From positions 27,127,858 through 27,191,857 of the forward strand of contig CM061132.1 of assembly GCA_030789695.1 (NCBI GenBank): a stretch of DNA of 64,000 nucleotides. Direction: 5' to 3'. Position 1 is the stretch's first letter, and every line of letters begins with the position of its first letter. The position numbers were made by a program, and so were the translations under genes. Below the pieces are notes generated by a model. It was not told the origin of the DNA and did not search any database. It was given only the letters and a program-made list of their open reading frames with translations. Below are positions 1 to 10,603 of this stretch, piece by piece. The stretch comes from Scilla litardierei. Its lineage: Eukaryota; Streptophyta; Magnoliopsida; Asparagales; Asparagaceae.

Positions 1-141
1 GAACATGCGCGTTTTGATCGGAAAAACTCAAAATCATCCGTTTTTTCCCGAATTATTCAAAAGGGCACAGAATTAATTCGCCCACCTTTTAAGACACGAT
101 TTTTACGTTTAATACGCGTATAAAACGCGAATTTACTAACA
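1..141. other. Unassigned left edge, possibly the end of another element
   Basis: AT-rich sequence with no coding signal. On the minus strand the segment would begin with TGTTAGTAAATTCGCG at 141, which looks like an LTR start abutting the 3' non-coding part of the Copia element to its right. The window edge prevents any test of this. Confidence 0.2.
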
Positions 142-204
142 AGGATCTGACCAAGCTTCAGGCTTGCAGATTACCTATGAATCTATACATCAGTCTCCTA
201 TGTA

Positions 205-3200
205 TCTATGAGTTCATAGTTCTCTCATCCTGACCCAGTTTACATTTACTCACTCTCCTCATCCCAATCCCATATACAAGTTTCTCAAAGATACTAGTAG
301 GCAGGGATTTGGTAAACAAATCCGCCAAGTTATTACATGATTGGATCTTCTGTACCTCAATCTGCTTTTGCTTCTGAAGGTCGTGCGTCCAGAAGAACTT
401 GGGGGAGATATGCTTCGTCTTGTCACCTTTGATGTAGCCGTCCTGTAGCTAGGCTATACATGCTGCATTGTCTTCATGGAGTGTAGTGGGTGCAAGAACG
501 CCGGTCGTCAGGCCGGTGGAGGTGAGTATGTGCTGGATCACCGAGCGTAGCCAGAAGCATTCCTTGCTTGCTTCGAAGATCGCTAGTAGTTCTGAGTGGG
601 TGGATGAGACGGTCGTCATGGTCTGCTTCACAGATCTCCAGGATATGGCAGTGCCGCCATATGTGAACATGTATCCGGTCTGAGACTTCTCTGTATGAGG
701 ATCGGACCTGTAACCTGCGTCAGCATAACCAACTAAACCAGTTGATGCCCCTTTCCTGTAGAATAGACCTAAGTCTATGGACCCTTGGAGGTAGCGCAGA
801 AGATGCTTAACTCCGGCCCAGTGCCGCTGTGTAGGTGCAGCACTATATCTGGCTAGTAAGTTTACTGCAAACGCTATGTCAGGGCGAGTGCAGTTAGCCA
901 GGTAAAGGAGTGCACCGATAGCACTTAAATAAGGCACTTCGGGGCCTAGTACTTCCTCCCCCTCTTCCAGCGGCCGGAAGGGGTCTTTGTTTACATCCAA
1001 TGATCTGACGACCATCGGAGTGCTGAGGGGGTGGCACTTATCCATCTGAAACTTTTTCAATAAGTTCGATGTGTAAGTTGACTGGTGTAATAGGATCCCA
1101 TCTTTAAGATGCTCTATCTGAAGGCCTAAACAGAATTTTGATTTTCCGAGGTCTTTCATCTCGAAAGTTTCTGTCAGGATTCTAGAAATCTTTGTGATCT
1201 CTTCAGGAGATCCGATGAGGTTTAAGTCGTCTACATAGACGGCTATAATTACAAATCTTGTTGCCTTTGCTCTTATAAAGATGCAAGGACAGACTGGGTC
1301 ATTTTTAAATCCTTGCTGTGCAAGGAAGTCGCTCAGTCTGTTATACCACATCCTTCCAGATTGTTTTAGACCATATAATGATCTTTGCAGTTTCACTGAG
1401 TAGATGTCACGTTCTCTCTCTTTTAGTGCTACAGGCAAAGAATAACCGTCAGGCAATCTCATATAGATGTCTCGGTCTAGGTTGCCATATAGGTATGCAG
1501 TAACCACGTCCATGAGTTGCATATCTAAACCCTCTTGTGCTGTTATGCCAATGAGGAATCGGAAGGTGATCGCGTCCATGACCGGGGAGTATGTGGCTTC
1601 AAAATCCACCCCAGGACGTTGGGTAAAACCCTGCGCTACAAGCCTTGCTTTGTAGCGTACGATCCCATTCTGTTCATTTCGTTTTCTAACAAATACCCAT
1701 TTATAACCCACAGGTTTTACACCTTTTGGTGTCTGGACTATTGGTCCGAAGACCTTACGTTTGGTGAGTGAATCCAACTCCACTCCTATTGCCGCTTTCC
1801 ACTTTGGCCAATCATCTCTGCTTTGACATTCTGTCAGAGAGCGTGGTTCAATATCATCGTCGCAGTACGCGACGTTGATGGCAATATTACACGCAAATGT
1901 GTCATCTATTGTTGTGCTTTTTCTGTCCCAATACTCCCCAGTTCGTACATAGTGTATCGATACTTCATTTTCTCCCGGTTTTTCCTCTTCATGAGAGTTT
2001 GGGAGAGATGGGGTAGCAGGGCTTAAATCAGCATCCTGTGGTGGTATTTGTTTACCATTGCCAAGGGTCCTACTCTTTCGAGGGACTTGGTCCTTGGATC
2101 CCGGTGGTCGTCCTCTCTTTTTGAGAGGTCCAACCATTTCTGCTGCAGGCGGATTGCATCCATTTTGCGGTATGTCAATCCTAGCTGGAGTGTTAGCAGC
2201 AGGGACGTGTGATTTGACAATCTTCTGGTTGTCAGTAAATTTGTCCGGCAAGAGATGGACAGTGTTTTGGATGTGGAGAATCTTCAGGACCTCCTCCTCA
2301 CACTGGCTTGTTGGCGGATCAAAGTGACATAAAGTTTTTGTATCCCAAGTGATACTTTCTGAAGCTTCGGGCTTCTTTGTCTGTGAGCCTAGTCTTGGGA
2401 ACGATGTTTCATCGAATTCACAGTCTTCTAGACGTGCCTTAAAGACGTCCCCCGTAAGGGGTTCTAGGAATCTAATTATGGAGGGGGTGTCAAACCCAAC
2501 ATAAATGCCTAGGCGACGTTGTGGACCCATCTTTGTCCTTTGTGGTGGTGCTATGGGGACGTATATTGCACAACCAAATATTCTCAAATGTGATACAATT
2601 GGTGGGGCTCCAAGTGCTAGTTGCATTGGAGAAGATGACTGACCTCCAGAGGGTCTTAATTTTATTAAAGATGCAGCATGCAGAATTGCATGACCCCATG
2701 CATTCACTGGCATCTGGGATTGAAGTAATAATGGACGAGCGATCCATTGCAGTCTCTTAATTAGAGATTCTGCTAACCCATTTTGGGTGTGAACATGCGC
2801 TACAGGATGTTCGACTTCAATTCCCTGAGCTTGGCAATAGTCTAGAAAGACTTGTGACGTAAACTCACCCGCATTGTCCAGACGAAGTTTCTTTATCTGG
2901 TGGTCGGGGAAGTGGGCCCGTAACTTTATTATCTGAGCTAAAAGCTTAGATAGTGCTAGGTTACGGGTGGACAGTAGGCACACATGTGACCACTTAGTAG
3001 ATGCGTCTATCAGGACCATAAAGTACCTGAACGGACCACTTGATGGGTGAATCGGCCCACAAATGTATCCGTGGATTCTTTCCAGAAAGCTGGGAGACTC
3101 CACATCCACTTTCAGTGGAGAGGGTCTCGTGATCAGTTTACCCTTGTAACAGGGTGGACATGGGAATTTGCCTTTTTGAAGAATCTTCAGGTTCTTCAGG

Positions 3201-3578
3201 TCAATGCCCCTGGAGTTCTTTATGATGCGGTACATCATAACTGAACCAGGGTGTCCCATTCGACTGTGCCAGAGTTGGAATTCTGGTGTTTGGGGGCACT
3301 GCAGGTGCTCCACCATGGATGTTTCTGGAGTTTGTATACTTGTTTGGTAGAGTCCCGAGGGGAGTCCCTTAAAACGTTCCACAATGGTTTTTGAACCATT
3401 TGTAAGAGCCGTTACAAGCAAGTATTCCCTTTTATCTTCCTCGACCGTCTCTAAGTGATATCCGTTTAAACGGATGTCTTTAAAACTTAGGAGGTTTCGG
3501 ATGGATTTAGGGGAGTATAACGCATTTTTAAGTGTTATTTGTGTGTTGCTGGGGAGCAATATAATTGCTTCCCCTGAT
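205..3578 (-). pseudogene. Copia pol: protease C-terminus, integrase, reverse transcriptase, RNase H
   Basis: A 1036-codon open frame (449-3559) covers most of pol. In that numbering the zinc-binding residues of the pre-integrase region are H98, H103, C134 and C137. Integrase has D228 and E264, but the first catalytic Asp is replaced by Tyr165 in the context HGYICGPI. A GRPPGSK basic patch lies near 483. RT spans about 585-830 with YVDD at 775-778. RNase H follows, with GYADAGY. A stop at 449-451 interrupts RNase H, but recognisable C-terminal coding continues (HISPKFFWTHD, NLADLFTKSLP) to a natural stop near 205. The nonsense codon, the Asp-to-Tyr change and the inserted solo LTR upstream make it non-functional, yet RT is still open, so decay looks fairly recent. 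Confidence 0.9.
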
Positions 3579-6500
3579 TGTCACGCCCCGCTTCCCATTC
3601 TAACGGGAGCGAGGACGCGAGCGGGTCCGCGATGTGCTTAAAACAAGGAGGAGTACTTTTTTTTTCTTTTTGAAATCTTCTTCTTTTCTTCCTCCTTGGC
3701 TTAAACACACTAAGCGTCTGTATAAAAATTGCAGATTCTTGCTTGCAAGTTTAAGAAGCAGCTCAAACAACATTATTACATATCCAGTGTACAATAATTA
3801 AGATATAGCTTGGCCTAGCATGGCCAATACAAACAAGGTACACGAATTACATTAATCAAATATATATATATAAGTGCTGACGCGAAGGTAAAAGTCTAGT
3901 CTTCTGTGGGTAGATACTCCACGTAGTTTTCGAGCACTGGCTCGACTCCTGCAGTAGTGTCTTCAAGGAACTCACTATCGATACCTGACGGACATTTCGT
4001 AAAACAACAAAATGAAATGTCCGTCAGCGAGGTTTACTCGGCAAGATAATCTCAAAACCAAAACGTTAGACGTTTTAAAATTAAACCAAGCTGGACTTTT
4101 AAAGACAAGCAATAAGTTTAATTTAAAATAAGCAATAAAAGAGATAAAGCAGTTTAAAAGCAGTTAAAATAGTTAAAGCAGTTAAAGAGGTTAAACATTT
4201 GCAATCTGCAGCAATTTAATCATCGATAGCCATTTGCAATATCGTTTACAACCTGTAGCAATTTAATCATTCAATAACAATTTGCAATACCATTTGCAAC
4301 CTGTGACAATTTAGCATTAAATAAACACACCGTAGCAACCTGCAAAAAGATGTTAGAACAATAGTCAAAAACCAGTCTATCCTAGTGATAAGTCCATGTC
4401 CAAGAGTACTAGAGATAACCAACATGCAGCCTGCGACGGGAGCAACTCCGAGGCTTACCCACCGTTCCGATATGGCAACGGTCAAGGTTCTAACCCCCGT
4501 AATGTGTTGGAGGTAATTTAGTATGGCGCATCCAGTCATTCTGTAACACTTGTGATCATAGACTACCCCAATCCCGGGTCAAGTCAAGTGGCGGTCAAAA
4601 GAATGTGTACTATCTGTCTATTATTGAAATTCCATCTTTCATTCTATATTATTAAAGTTCCATCTTTCATTCAATATTGTTGAAGTTCCATCTTCCATTC
4701 AGTCAATTCAATCTCGGTATTCCAATAGTCTGTACAACAGTCTCGTGAAAGTTCACAACTTCACGACTCGATTAAATGAAAACATCAGTATCACTTAAAT
4801 AAATAAAGAACGAGTAAGATATGATTTTAACCAAGCAAAAGAGTTTAAATTAGCTTAAAATACTTTCTAAGACTAGTAGTTATTTTTCAAGATTTTTAAA
4901 CAATTTTTAAACAATTTTAAATAGCCAAAAAGCAATTTTAAATCAAGAAATGATTTTTAAAACATATGTTCAAGGAATTGTTTAGAGCAAACCGTACATC
5001 AGAATTCTTCAAACAAGGTGTCAAAATGATCGTATTTACTAGTACTATGACATATATTTTTATCGTACATTGGTGTACGTAAAAATCACATGTTATGAAT
5101 TTTAAAAGGATTTATAAAACAAGAAATTATTAATAATACCCTCGATCAAGGATTTATTTCGGATAAACCGTACACCAGAATTCTGCAAACAAGATGTCAA
5201 AACGATCGTATTTACAAGTACTGTAACATATATTTTTATCGTATAGCAGTGTACGTAAAAATTGCAAGCTACGAATTTTAAAAGAATTTTAACCTATTTA
5301 AGTTTTGCCTTTAAAAATTTACTGTGAGAAATATACTTGCCTGATCGTGACGAAACTAGCGCCAATGGATTCGTTTCGACGTTTCTGATTTTCTGGGACT
5401 AGTCTCACATTTTTCTGGGCCCTATATAATTACTTATGGATTTAAAACCAATAAACTCATTTATTAATTATTAAAAAATACGAAAAATACGATTATTTAC
5501 TCATATTTACAAGTTTGCCATCGGAGATTTACCGTCGTTCTCCGTTCGACGCAGCATGCGGGGGGGGTCTCGTCGACTTCGGCGACGGCGGCCAAGGCGG
5601 GGCAGCGACGGTAGACGGCGGCGGGACGAGGTCGACGGCGAGGAGCGGCGGCGACGGCGATGCAGCGGCGGCGGCGTGGGTCACGGAGGCGGGCGGAGCT
5701 GCTTCCGGGTGCTTGGGGTGGCGAGGCGCTTCGAGCGGCTACGGCGGAGCTCCGGCGAGGCGCTGCGGCGTTCCGATGGTGTAGGCGACGGCGCGAAGGC
5801 GGGGCACGGCGACGGGACTCGGGGCGACGAGGGCGGAGGATGGCGGTGCTGTGGGGTGGAGCAGCGGCGGTGGGGGTGTCCGTCGGGCGCTGGGCGACGG
5901 CGAAGATCGCCGGAGAACGGTGGCGACGGTCGGACAGGCGAGCGGCGGTCGGACCTCCGGGGTGAGAGAGAGAGAGAGAGAGAGGGAAGAGACGAGGCGG
6001 GAGATAGAAGAAGAGTGCGGGCAAATTTTTTTTTGCAGCGGCCTGGGTTGTGAGAAGCTGGGGGAGAGAGTTAGGCTATGTGTGAGAGAATTAGAGGGGA
6101 GGGGGTTGTTAATATATAGGGTTAGAAAACAATCAAAAAAAAGGGTAGATGTGATCTGTTAGCTGAGGGGATGAACCGGGTAGGGGGAAAACGTGAGGGT
6201 TAGGTAGAGGTTAATTTAATTAGGTAATTAGCTATAGATAAACCCCATTAGCAAAGGTCATTAGTGAAAATACAAAAAAACGAAATTACGAAAATGCCCC
6301 TACTAGTAAACGTGTCCGAAAAATTACGAAAATATACCCACTGGATCGTATCGTCACAAGGATCGTGAATACGAAGACCGTTCCAGGGTTTGGGCTACGG
6401 GGATACTAGTCTTTGGCCAAAACGTTTAGAATGCGGGTTTGCGGGTTCTCTATAGAAATGGTATCAGAAAATTACAAAATTAATGTGGGAAGCCCTAAAT

Positions 6501-6803
6501 GATCATATGATGCTACCGTACAAGTTTGAAAACGTTTTGAAGACGTTTGTATAGAAAATAAATTCGTTGAATCAAAACGGTAATTTTGGGAGATGAATTT
6601 TAACAGAAATGTTTTGGACATTTGAGGAAATCTGAAATTGCTGAAATATAATATGATAAGTCTAGTGCTCTAAAATATTTTTATAAGAATTTTTGAAATC
6701 AGTTTTGTTATAAAATTCTTCATGAACATTTATAAAGAAAAATTACTTTTTTAAAGTACGTAAAAATTGGTAAATTGAAGTGATGAAATTTCAGGTCGTT
6801 ACA
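3579..6803 (-). mobile_element. Solo LTR of a Gypsy-like element (3225 bp), family A/B
   Basis: On the plus strand it begins TGTCACGCCCC and ends GGTCGTTACA, and it is flanked by perfect 5-bp duplications CTGAT (3574-3578 and 6804-6808). It has no gag or pol and no second LTR, so it is best read as a solo LTR left by LTR-LTR recombination. Read on the minus strand, its start (TGTAACGACC) and following kilobase align with the start of the element at 35235-40439, so both belong to one family. Inside are a GC-rich segment (about 5540-5950), a GA microsatellite (about 5962-5985) and two copies of a roughly 177-bp repeat (from about 4989 and 5166). Open frames in the GC-rich part are compositional artefacts. 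Confidence 0.85.
4980..5300. repeat. Two-copy tandem repeat of about 177 bp inside solo LTR A
   Basis: The block starting AACCGTACA near 4989 recurs near 5166. Both copies contain CATATATTTTTATCGTA and GTGTACGTAAAAAT. The copies have diverged by scattered substitutions. They lie upstream of the GC-rich segment in the plus-strand sense. Confidence 0.7.
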
Positions 6804-6939
6804 CTGATCCTTCGATTATGTTTGCTGGTCCTGAGATTGTTCTCAGTGGGCCAGAATAGCTACTTACGCTCATGAAGTAGTCTATGTTTTGAAGGATCGA
6901 GTGCGTCGATGCACTGTCCACTAGGCAGATAAGTTCCAT
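6804..6939 (-). pseudogene. Copia protease N-terminal part, cut by solo LTR A
   Basis: From an ATG at 6937-6939 (minus strand) the frame reads through CLVDSASTHSIL, the aspartic protease active-site region in the D-S-A/T variant used by some plant Copia elements. It then runs to IIEGS, where the solo LTR is inserted. The frame resumes at 3578 as the LLPSNTQI segment of the adjacent pol. The 160 bases between this ATG and the gag stop contain stops in frame, so gag and pol are separate reading frames in this copy. A pyrimidine-rich tract ending in AG lies just 5' of the ATG. Confidence 0.75.
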
Positions 6940-7100
6940 ATCTAAAAAAAAGGGGAAAGACATTCAAGCAATAAATGAAGAGAAAAGATCTACTTTCATA
7001 AAGATAAATGCTCAAAAATATTGTTTTGACATGGAAGTAAAACTAGATACGATGCATAAAAAAGAAGATACATTGCTAATTGCATAAAAGTGGTCCAGAT

Positions 7101-8123
7101 CTAGAGAGTGTCATCTCCCATGAAATCTTCAGGAGTCCATGAGGTCTCTGCCAATGCTGCGCTCTCCATCAGGTTTGTCTCAGCTCGAGGCTTGAGGCTT
7201 GCCTGGTAGAGGTCCTGGAGGTGTTTTGCTGTGCGACAGATTCTGGACCAGTGGCCCGTCATCCCGCATTTGGAGCATTTGTCCTCCCAGTCTTTCTTGG
7301 GAGTGCCTCCTTTGTTGGGAATCCTCTTCTGCTTCTTGTCCACGAACTTCTGGTTCTGGGGAGAAGCTGGGGGAGTGGCCTTCTTCCGCTGCTTCTGTTC
7401 TTTCCATTTCTGGAATTTTGCCTTTTTGTCCGTCTTCTTCTTCTGGGAAGACTGGAAATGGGCCTCTGTAGGAGGTGGCAATGGAGCGGAGCTAGGAGGG
7501 TGCAGGTTGTGGGTGGCAACCAACAGGTCTCTGTTCTGTTCAGCCATAAGCAGGCATGAAAGAAGGTCAGAGTACTTTGTGAACTTCCTCTCTCGATATT
7601 GTTGCATAAGGATCATGTCCTTTTCGTGGAAAGACGTAAACGTCTTTTCCAGCAACATCTTCTCCGTCACTGGTTCACCACACAACTTCAGGCGTGAGGT
7701 GATGCGGAAGAGAGCTGAGTTGTACTCCGCTACGGATTTGAAATCCTGTATGCGGAGGTGAGTCCACTCGTACTGTGCACGGGGGAGTATGACATCTCTC
7801 TGATGTCTGTACCTCTCCTCGAGTGCATCCCACAGCTCGTAAGGGTCCTCTACAGTGAGGTACTCGTCCTTTAAGGTCGAGTCTAAGTGTTTCCTGATAT
7901 ATATAATGGCTTTCGCCTTTAATATATCGGAAACTTCCTCTGTATGAGGTGCTTCCACTGAAGCCTCCTTGTTAGCTGGGGCAGTACTAGTTGTTGCCTT
8001 TTCAGTCTGTGTGAGACTGAAACCATGAGAGCGCAAATGGAACTTCAGGTCCAACTGCCAACTCAGGTAGTTTGACCAATCGGCCTTCAGGACCGAGAAG
8101 TCTACATTCGCGAGTCTGGCCAT
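7101..8123 (-). CDS. Copia Gag (capsid-nucleocapsid) polyprotein
   Basis: The open frame extends to 8204, but the start at 8123 (MARLANVDF) is preferred because retroelement Gag proteins of this type begin shortly before the conserved W-x-x-Y/W region, here NYLSWQLDLK. About 340 residues follow. They comprise an alpha-helical Gag domain of the UBN2/retrotran_gag_2 type, a Lys/Gln-rich linker, and a CCHC zinc knuckle CSKCGMTGHWSRIC near the C-terminus for RNA packaging. The frame has no internal stop, so this is the best preserved part of the element. An AG preceded by a T-rich tract lies immediately 5' of the start codon, possibly a splice acceptor of a leader intron; that is inference. Confidence 0.85.
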   Translation of the reverse strand: MARLANVDFSVLKADWSNYLSWQLDLKFHLRSHGFSLTQTEKATTSTAPANKEASVEAPHTEEVSDILKAKAIIYIRKHLDSTLKDEYLTVEDPYELWDALEERYRHQRDVILPRAQYEWTHLRIQDFKSVAEYNSALFRITSRLKLCGEPVTEKMLLEKTFTSFHEKDMILMQQYRERKFTKYSDLLSCLLMAEQNRDLLVATHNLHPPSSAPLPPPTEAHFQSSQKKKTDKKAKFQKWKEQKQRKKATPPASPQNQKFVDKKQKRIPNKGGTPKKDWEDKCSKCGMTGHWSRICRTAKHLQDLYQASLKPRAETNLMESAALAETSWTPEDFMGDDTL

Positions 8124-9613
8124 TTTATGATCTAGCAATGTAAAAAAATAGCATGTATCATTTAACTGAGTGAAATAGACATCCACGCATGTAAACATTT
8201 TCATAGCATGAATTTGATTAATGTGATTTTAACATACATGCTTGCTTTTTTTTTTCAGATAATGTGAATAATTAATTACTAAAAATTAACAATCACGCAT
8301 GCTGTTAAGTGGTTTCATTGTGACATTAAACATGGTATTTAAGCTAATTAACAACCACGCAGTTTAATGCTTAAACAATGAAACAGAAAAATGACCTAGG
8401 GCTATTGGGATCAGCCAGCCGACACCGAAAAATAAAAAGAGTCCAGTCCGAAGTTACATCAAAAAATAAAAAAAAGCATGAAAATTAAAGTACAACTCGG
8501 GAACTTCAGAGAGAAGCCCCTATCTTCATTGAGCGAACGCCTTCAGCTTCTTTTTTTGGTGTTCTTCGGTCTTCTTTTTACATTTTCATCCTCACATACA
8601 AAATTTCTCTCAAAGAAAAGAAAAATTGCAGGAATTTTAAAACGGTGTCGGAAACCTGGCTGATCCCTAAAAACATAGCCTAAAATTTGCACATCCACGC
8701 AGATAATATATTCGAGACATACAACCACGCAGATAATCAAAAACACAGGCATTTAAAATAATTCAAATTTGTGTGCGACTTGCAAAAACTTTTTTTTTTG
8801 AAAACTTTTTGCCTTTTGATCCATATTTTAATTCTTTATTTTACCGCTTTAAACCCTTTCAAAATTTCTTTTAACTATTTTGGGCTTTTTAGGGCCAAAA
8901 ATAAATAAAAGAAAAAAAAATAATTTATGTGAATGGGCTAATTTTCTGGCCTTTTGGGCCATGAAAACAACCCATTAGGGTTAATATTGGGCCTCCCCCG
9001 AAAAATAGCCCGTTAGGGTTAGGGTTTCAGAAAAACCCTAGGGGGCCCGCGGCGTGTCGCCGCGCCGGCTGGCCGCGTAGGGCGCGGCCGCCGCGGCGGC
9101 GACGTGCCGCGGCGGCGACGTGCCGCGGCGGCGGGCCGCGGCCGCCGCGGCGGGGGGCCGCGGCGCAAGGCCGCGGCGCTTGGCCGCGGCCTGAGGCCGC
9201 GGCGTTCGTTTTCCGCCGGCGGCGCAAAGGGCGCGCCGCCGTTCCGCCCTACGGGCGTGCGGATTTTTGGATCAAAGGCGGGGGTAAAAATCGGATTTTT
9301 CAACAATTTTGATCGCTAAAAACAAGTTTTTATTGTTTTAAACATGCAGATCTTATTAAAAAGGTTGAATTTCACCGAGTTTATAAACTTTTTGATCCTA
9401 AAACATGCAGATCTAATGAGAAAAGCAAGTTTAGATCTAAAAGTTTGGATTTTTACCTCTAGATTCGACGAGGAATCTAGGCGACGGTTGGTGAAGGATG
9501 CCCTTTTCGCTCCCCGTTGAGAAGATTACGATCTTCTTGAATCTGAGCGATTTGTGGATCTCCTTTCCCGCGAGCCGCCGTCTCCTCCAACGAGCGTGAT
9601 CGTGCTGATAACG
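8124..9613 (-). other. Leader of the Copia element with a GC-rich block and short repeats
   Basis: No credible gene lies here. The leader is unusually long (about 1.5 kb). It holds five dispersed copies of a CA[A/T][C/T]CACGCA motif (near 8180, 8290, 8350, 8690 and 8722), a TTAGGGTTAGGGTTT telo-box-like run near 9012, and an extreme GC block at about 9040-9250. That block includes four consecutive 13-bp units beginning GGCCGCGGC at about 9157-9210. The PBS side ends at 9613, where the minus strand reads CGTTATCAGCACGATC directly after the LTR. I could not assign the primer tRNA. Confidence 0.5.
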
Positions 9614-9733
9614 TGTTGTGAAGGGAAATTTAGGGAGAATAGGTGTAGAGGGTCAAGAGCCCCCTACCCGTGTATTTATAACTTTCAATAGTGGGTTGGA
9701 TACCCAATTGGCCCAATGGGCCTATTCATAACA
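9614..9733 (-). repeat. Probable 5' LTR of the Copia element, only 120 bp
   Basis: On the minus strand the segment starts TGTTATGAATAGG and ends CCCTTCACAACA, giving TG...CA termini. It contains a TATA-like TTATAAATACACGG. The segment directly downstream is PBS-like and then leads into gag. No partner LTR is visible at the left end, so the boundary rests on termini and context alone. Confidence 0.5.
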
Positions 9734-10015
9734 GCGTGGCATTTTAATTTTTTTTTGTTTTTTTATACATCAGAAAGCAGTATAGCGCGTGTCGGTCAGG
9801 TTTCGATCCTGCACCTCTTAGAAGAGATGGATGCGAGAATATCATTTGAACAATTGCTCATTGGCTTTTTTTGTTTTGATATATGGCATCTCATTTATTT
9901 ATTTTTTGTAATTATTTAGTTTTTAAGGAAACTAAGATGATTATAAATATATAAAGGTGTGTGATGCTGAACCAAAATTTGGGTGATATAATATCCTATA
10001 AATTATATAAATGGG
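9734..10015. other. AT-rich spacer, no gene seen
   Basis: T-rich and AT-rich sequence between two retroelements. A weak tRNA-like B-box resemblance (CAGGTTTCGATCCTG near 9799) is not supported by a convincing A box. Confidence 0.4.
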
Positions 10016-10603
10016 TGTGAGATTTACTGTACCTTTACGTGGATGAGGCCGTTCTCTTTTTGATTGACGGCTCATGCGACTGCTAGTCTGCTACACATTC
10101 CTGTTGAGTCGTTGGGCTGGCATTCAAGATAACTCGGTCGGCAAATGATTATGGCCCGCAAGGCCCACCTCAGAAGCCCGATACTGACTCAGTCAAAGCC
10201 CAGTGGTTAGTCGACCATTGGGTCCGCTTCACTCGAACGTGGGATTAAAGGCGTGCTCGTGAATCTCGGTGACGTGCACATAATTTATTCAGCTTAATGG
10301 GGGAAGATCGTGACCCCATTATGGGTGGCCATTATCACCCCAACGTCTCCAAAGGAACCATGGACGTCTATAAATAGAGGAAATGGCCTCATTTCCAAGG
10401 TATGAGGTCTACGGCATAGAACTCTACTTTCTCATTTTACACTACTTATACATTCGAGCTTGCGCCGCCAGTCTTGAGACGAATCTCTGTGGGTCGATCT
10501 CAGCTGCACCAAGCCCCCTCTATCCCTTAAGTTCAATACTAACTTAAGCATCGGAGGGGATTTGGGTCAGAACCCAGATCAGACCCTCCAAACGAGTCCA
10601 TGT
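10016..10603 (+). repeat. Gypsy-type LTR, left part, split by the Sirevirus
   Basis: GC-balanced sequence with a TATA box (TATAAATA at 10369-10376) and a following 5'-leader-like segment. It ends at the Sirevirus target duplication CATGT (10599-10603). The remainder of the LTR resumes at 33378. The start TGTGAGATTTACTG at 10016 is the likeliest TG terminus but is not confirmed by a partner LTR. Confidence 0.6.

Larger units (their letters stand above)
142..9733 (-). mobile_element. Copia (Ty1) LTR retrotransposon, minus strand, interrupted by a solo LTR
   Basis: On the minus strand the order is a short 5' LTR (9614-9733), a long leader, gag (7101-8123), protease, integrase, reverse transcriptase and RNase H, ending near 205. 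This is the Copia order, with integrase before RT. A 3.2-kb solo LTR (3579-6803) sits between the protease start and the rest of pol. Without it the reading frame runs on across the CTGAT target duplication. No second LTR matching 9614-9733 is present at the left, so that end is truncated or lies outside the window. The gag/protease style resembles the Retrofit/Ale-like part of Copia, but the lineage is not proven. Confidence 0.85.

Noticed and set aside
5497..6053. Long overlapping frames of 89-175 codons on both strands
   Set aside because: They lie in a GC-rich CGG/GCC block of a solo LTR. Amino-acid content is Arg/Gly/Ala/Pro-rich in every frame, as expected from composition, and there is no domain.
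9019..9306. Arg/Pro-rich frames on both strands
   Set aside because: GC-repeat artefact in the Copia leader; no initiation context or family match.
9785..9830. tRNA or SINE B box (CAGGTTTCGATCCTG)
   Set aside because: Extra T in the box, no A box at the right distance and no cloverleaf.
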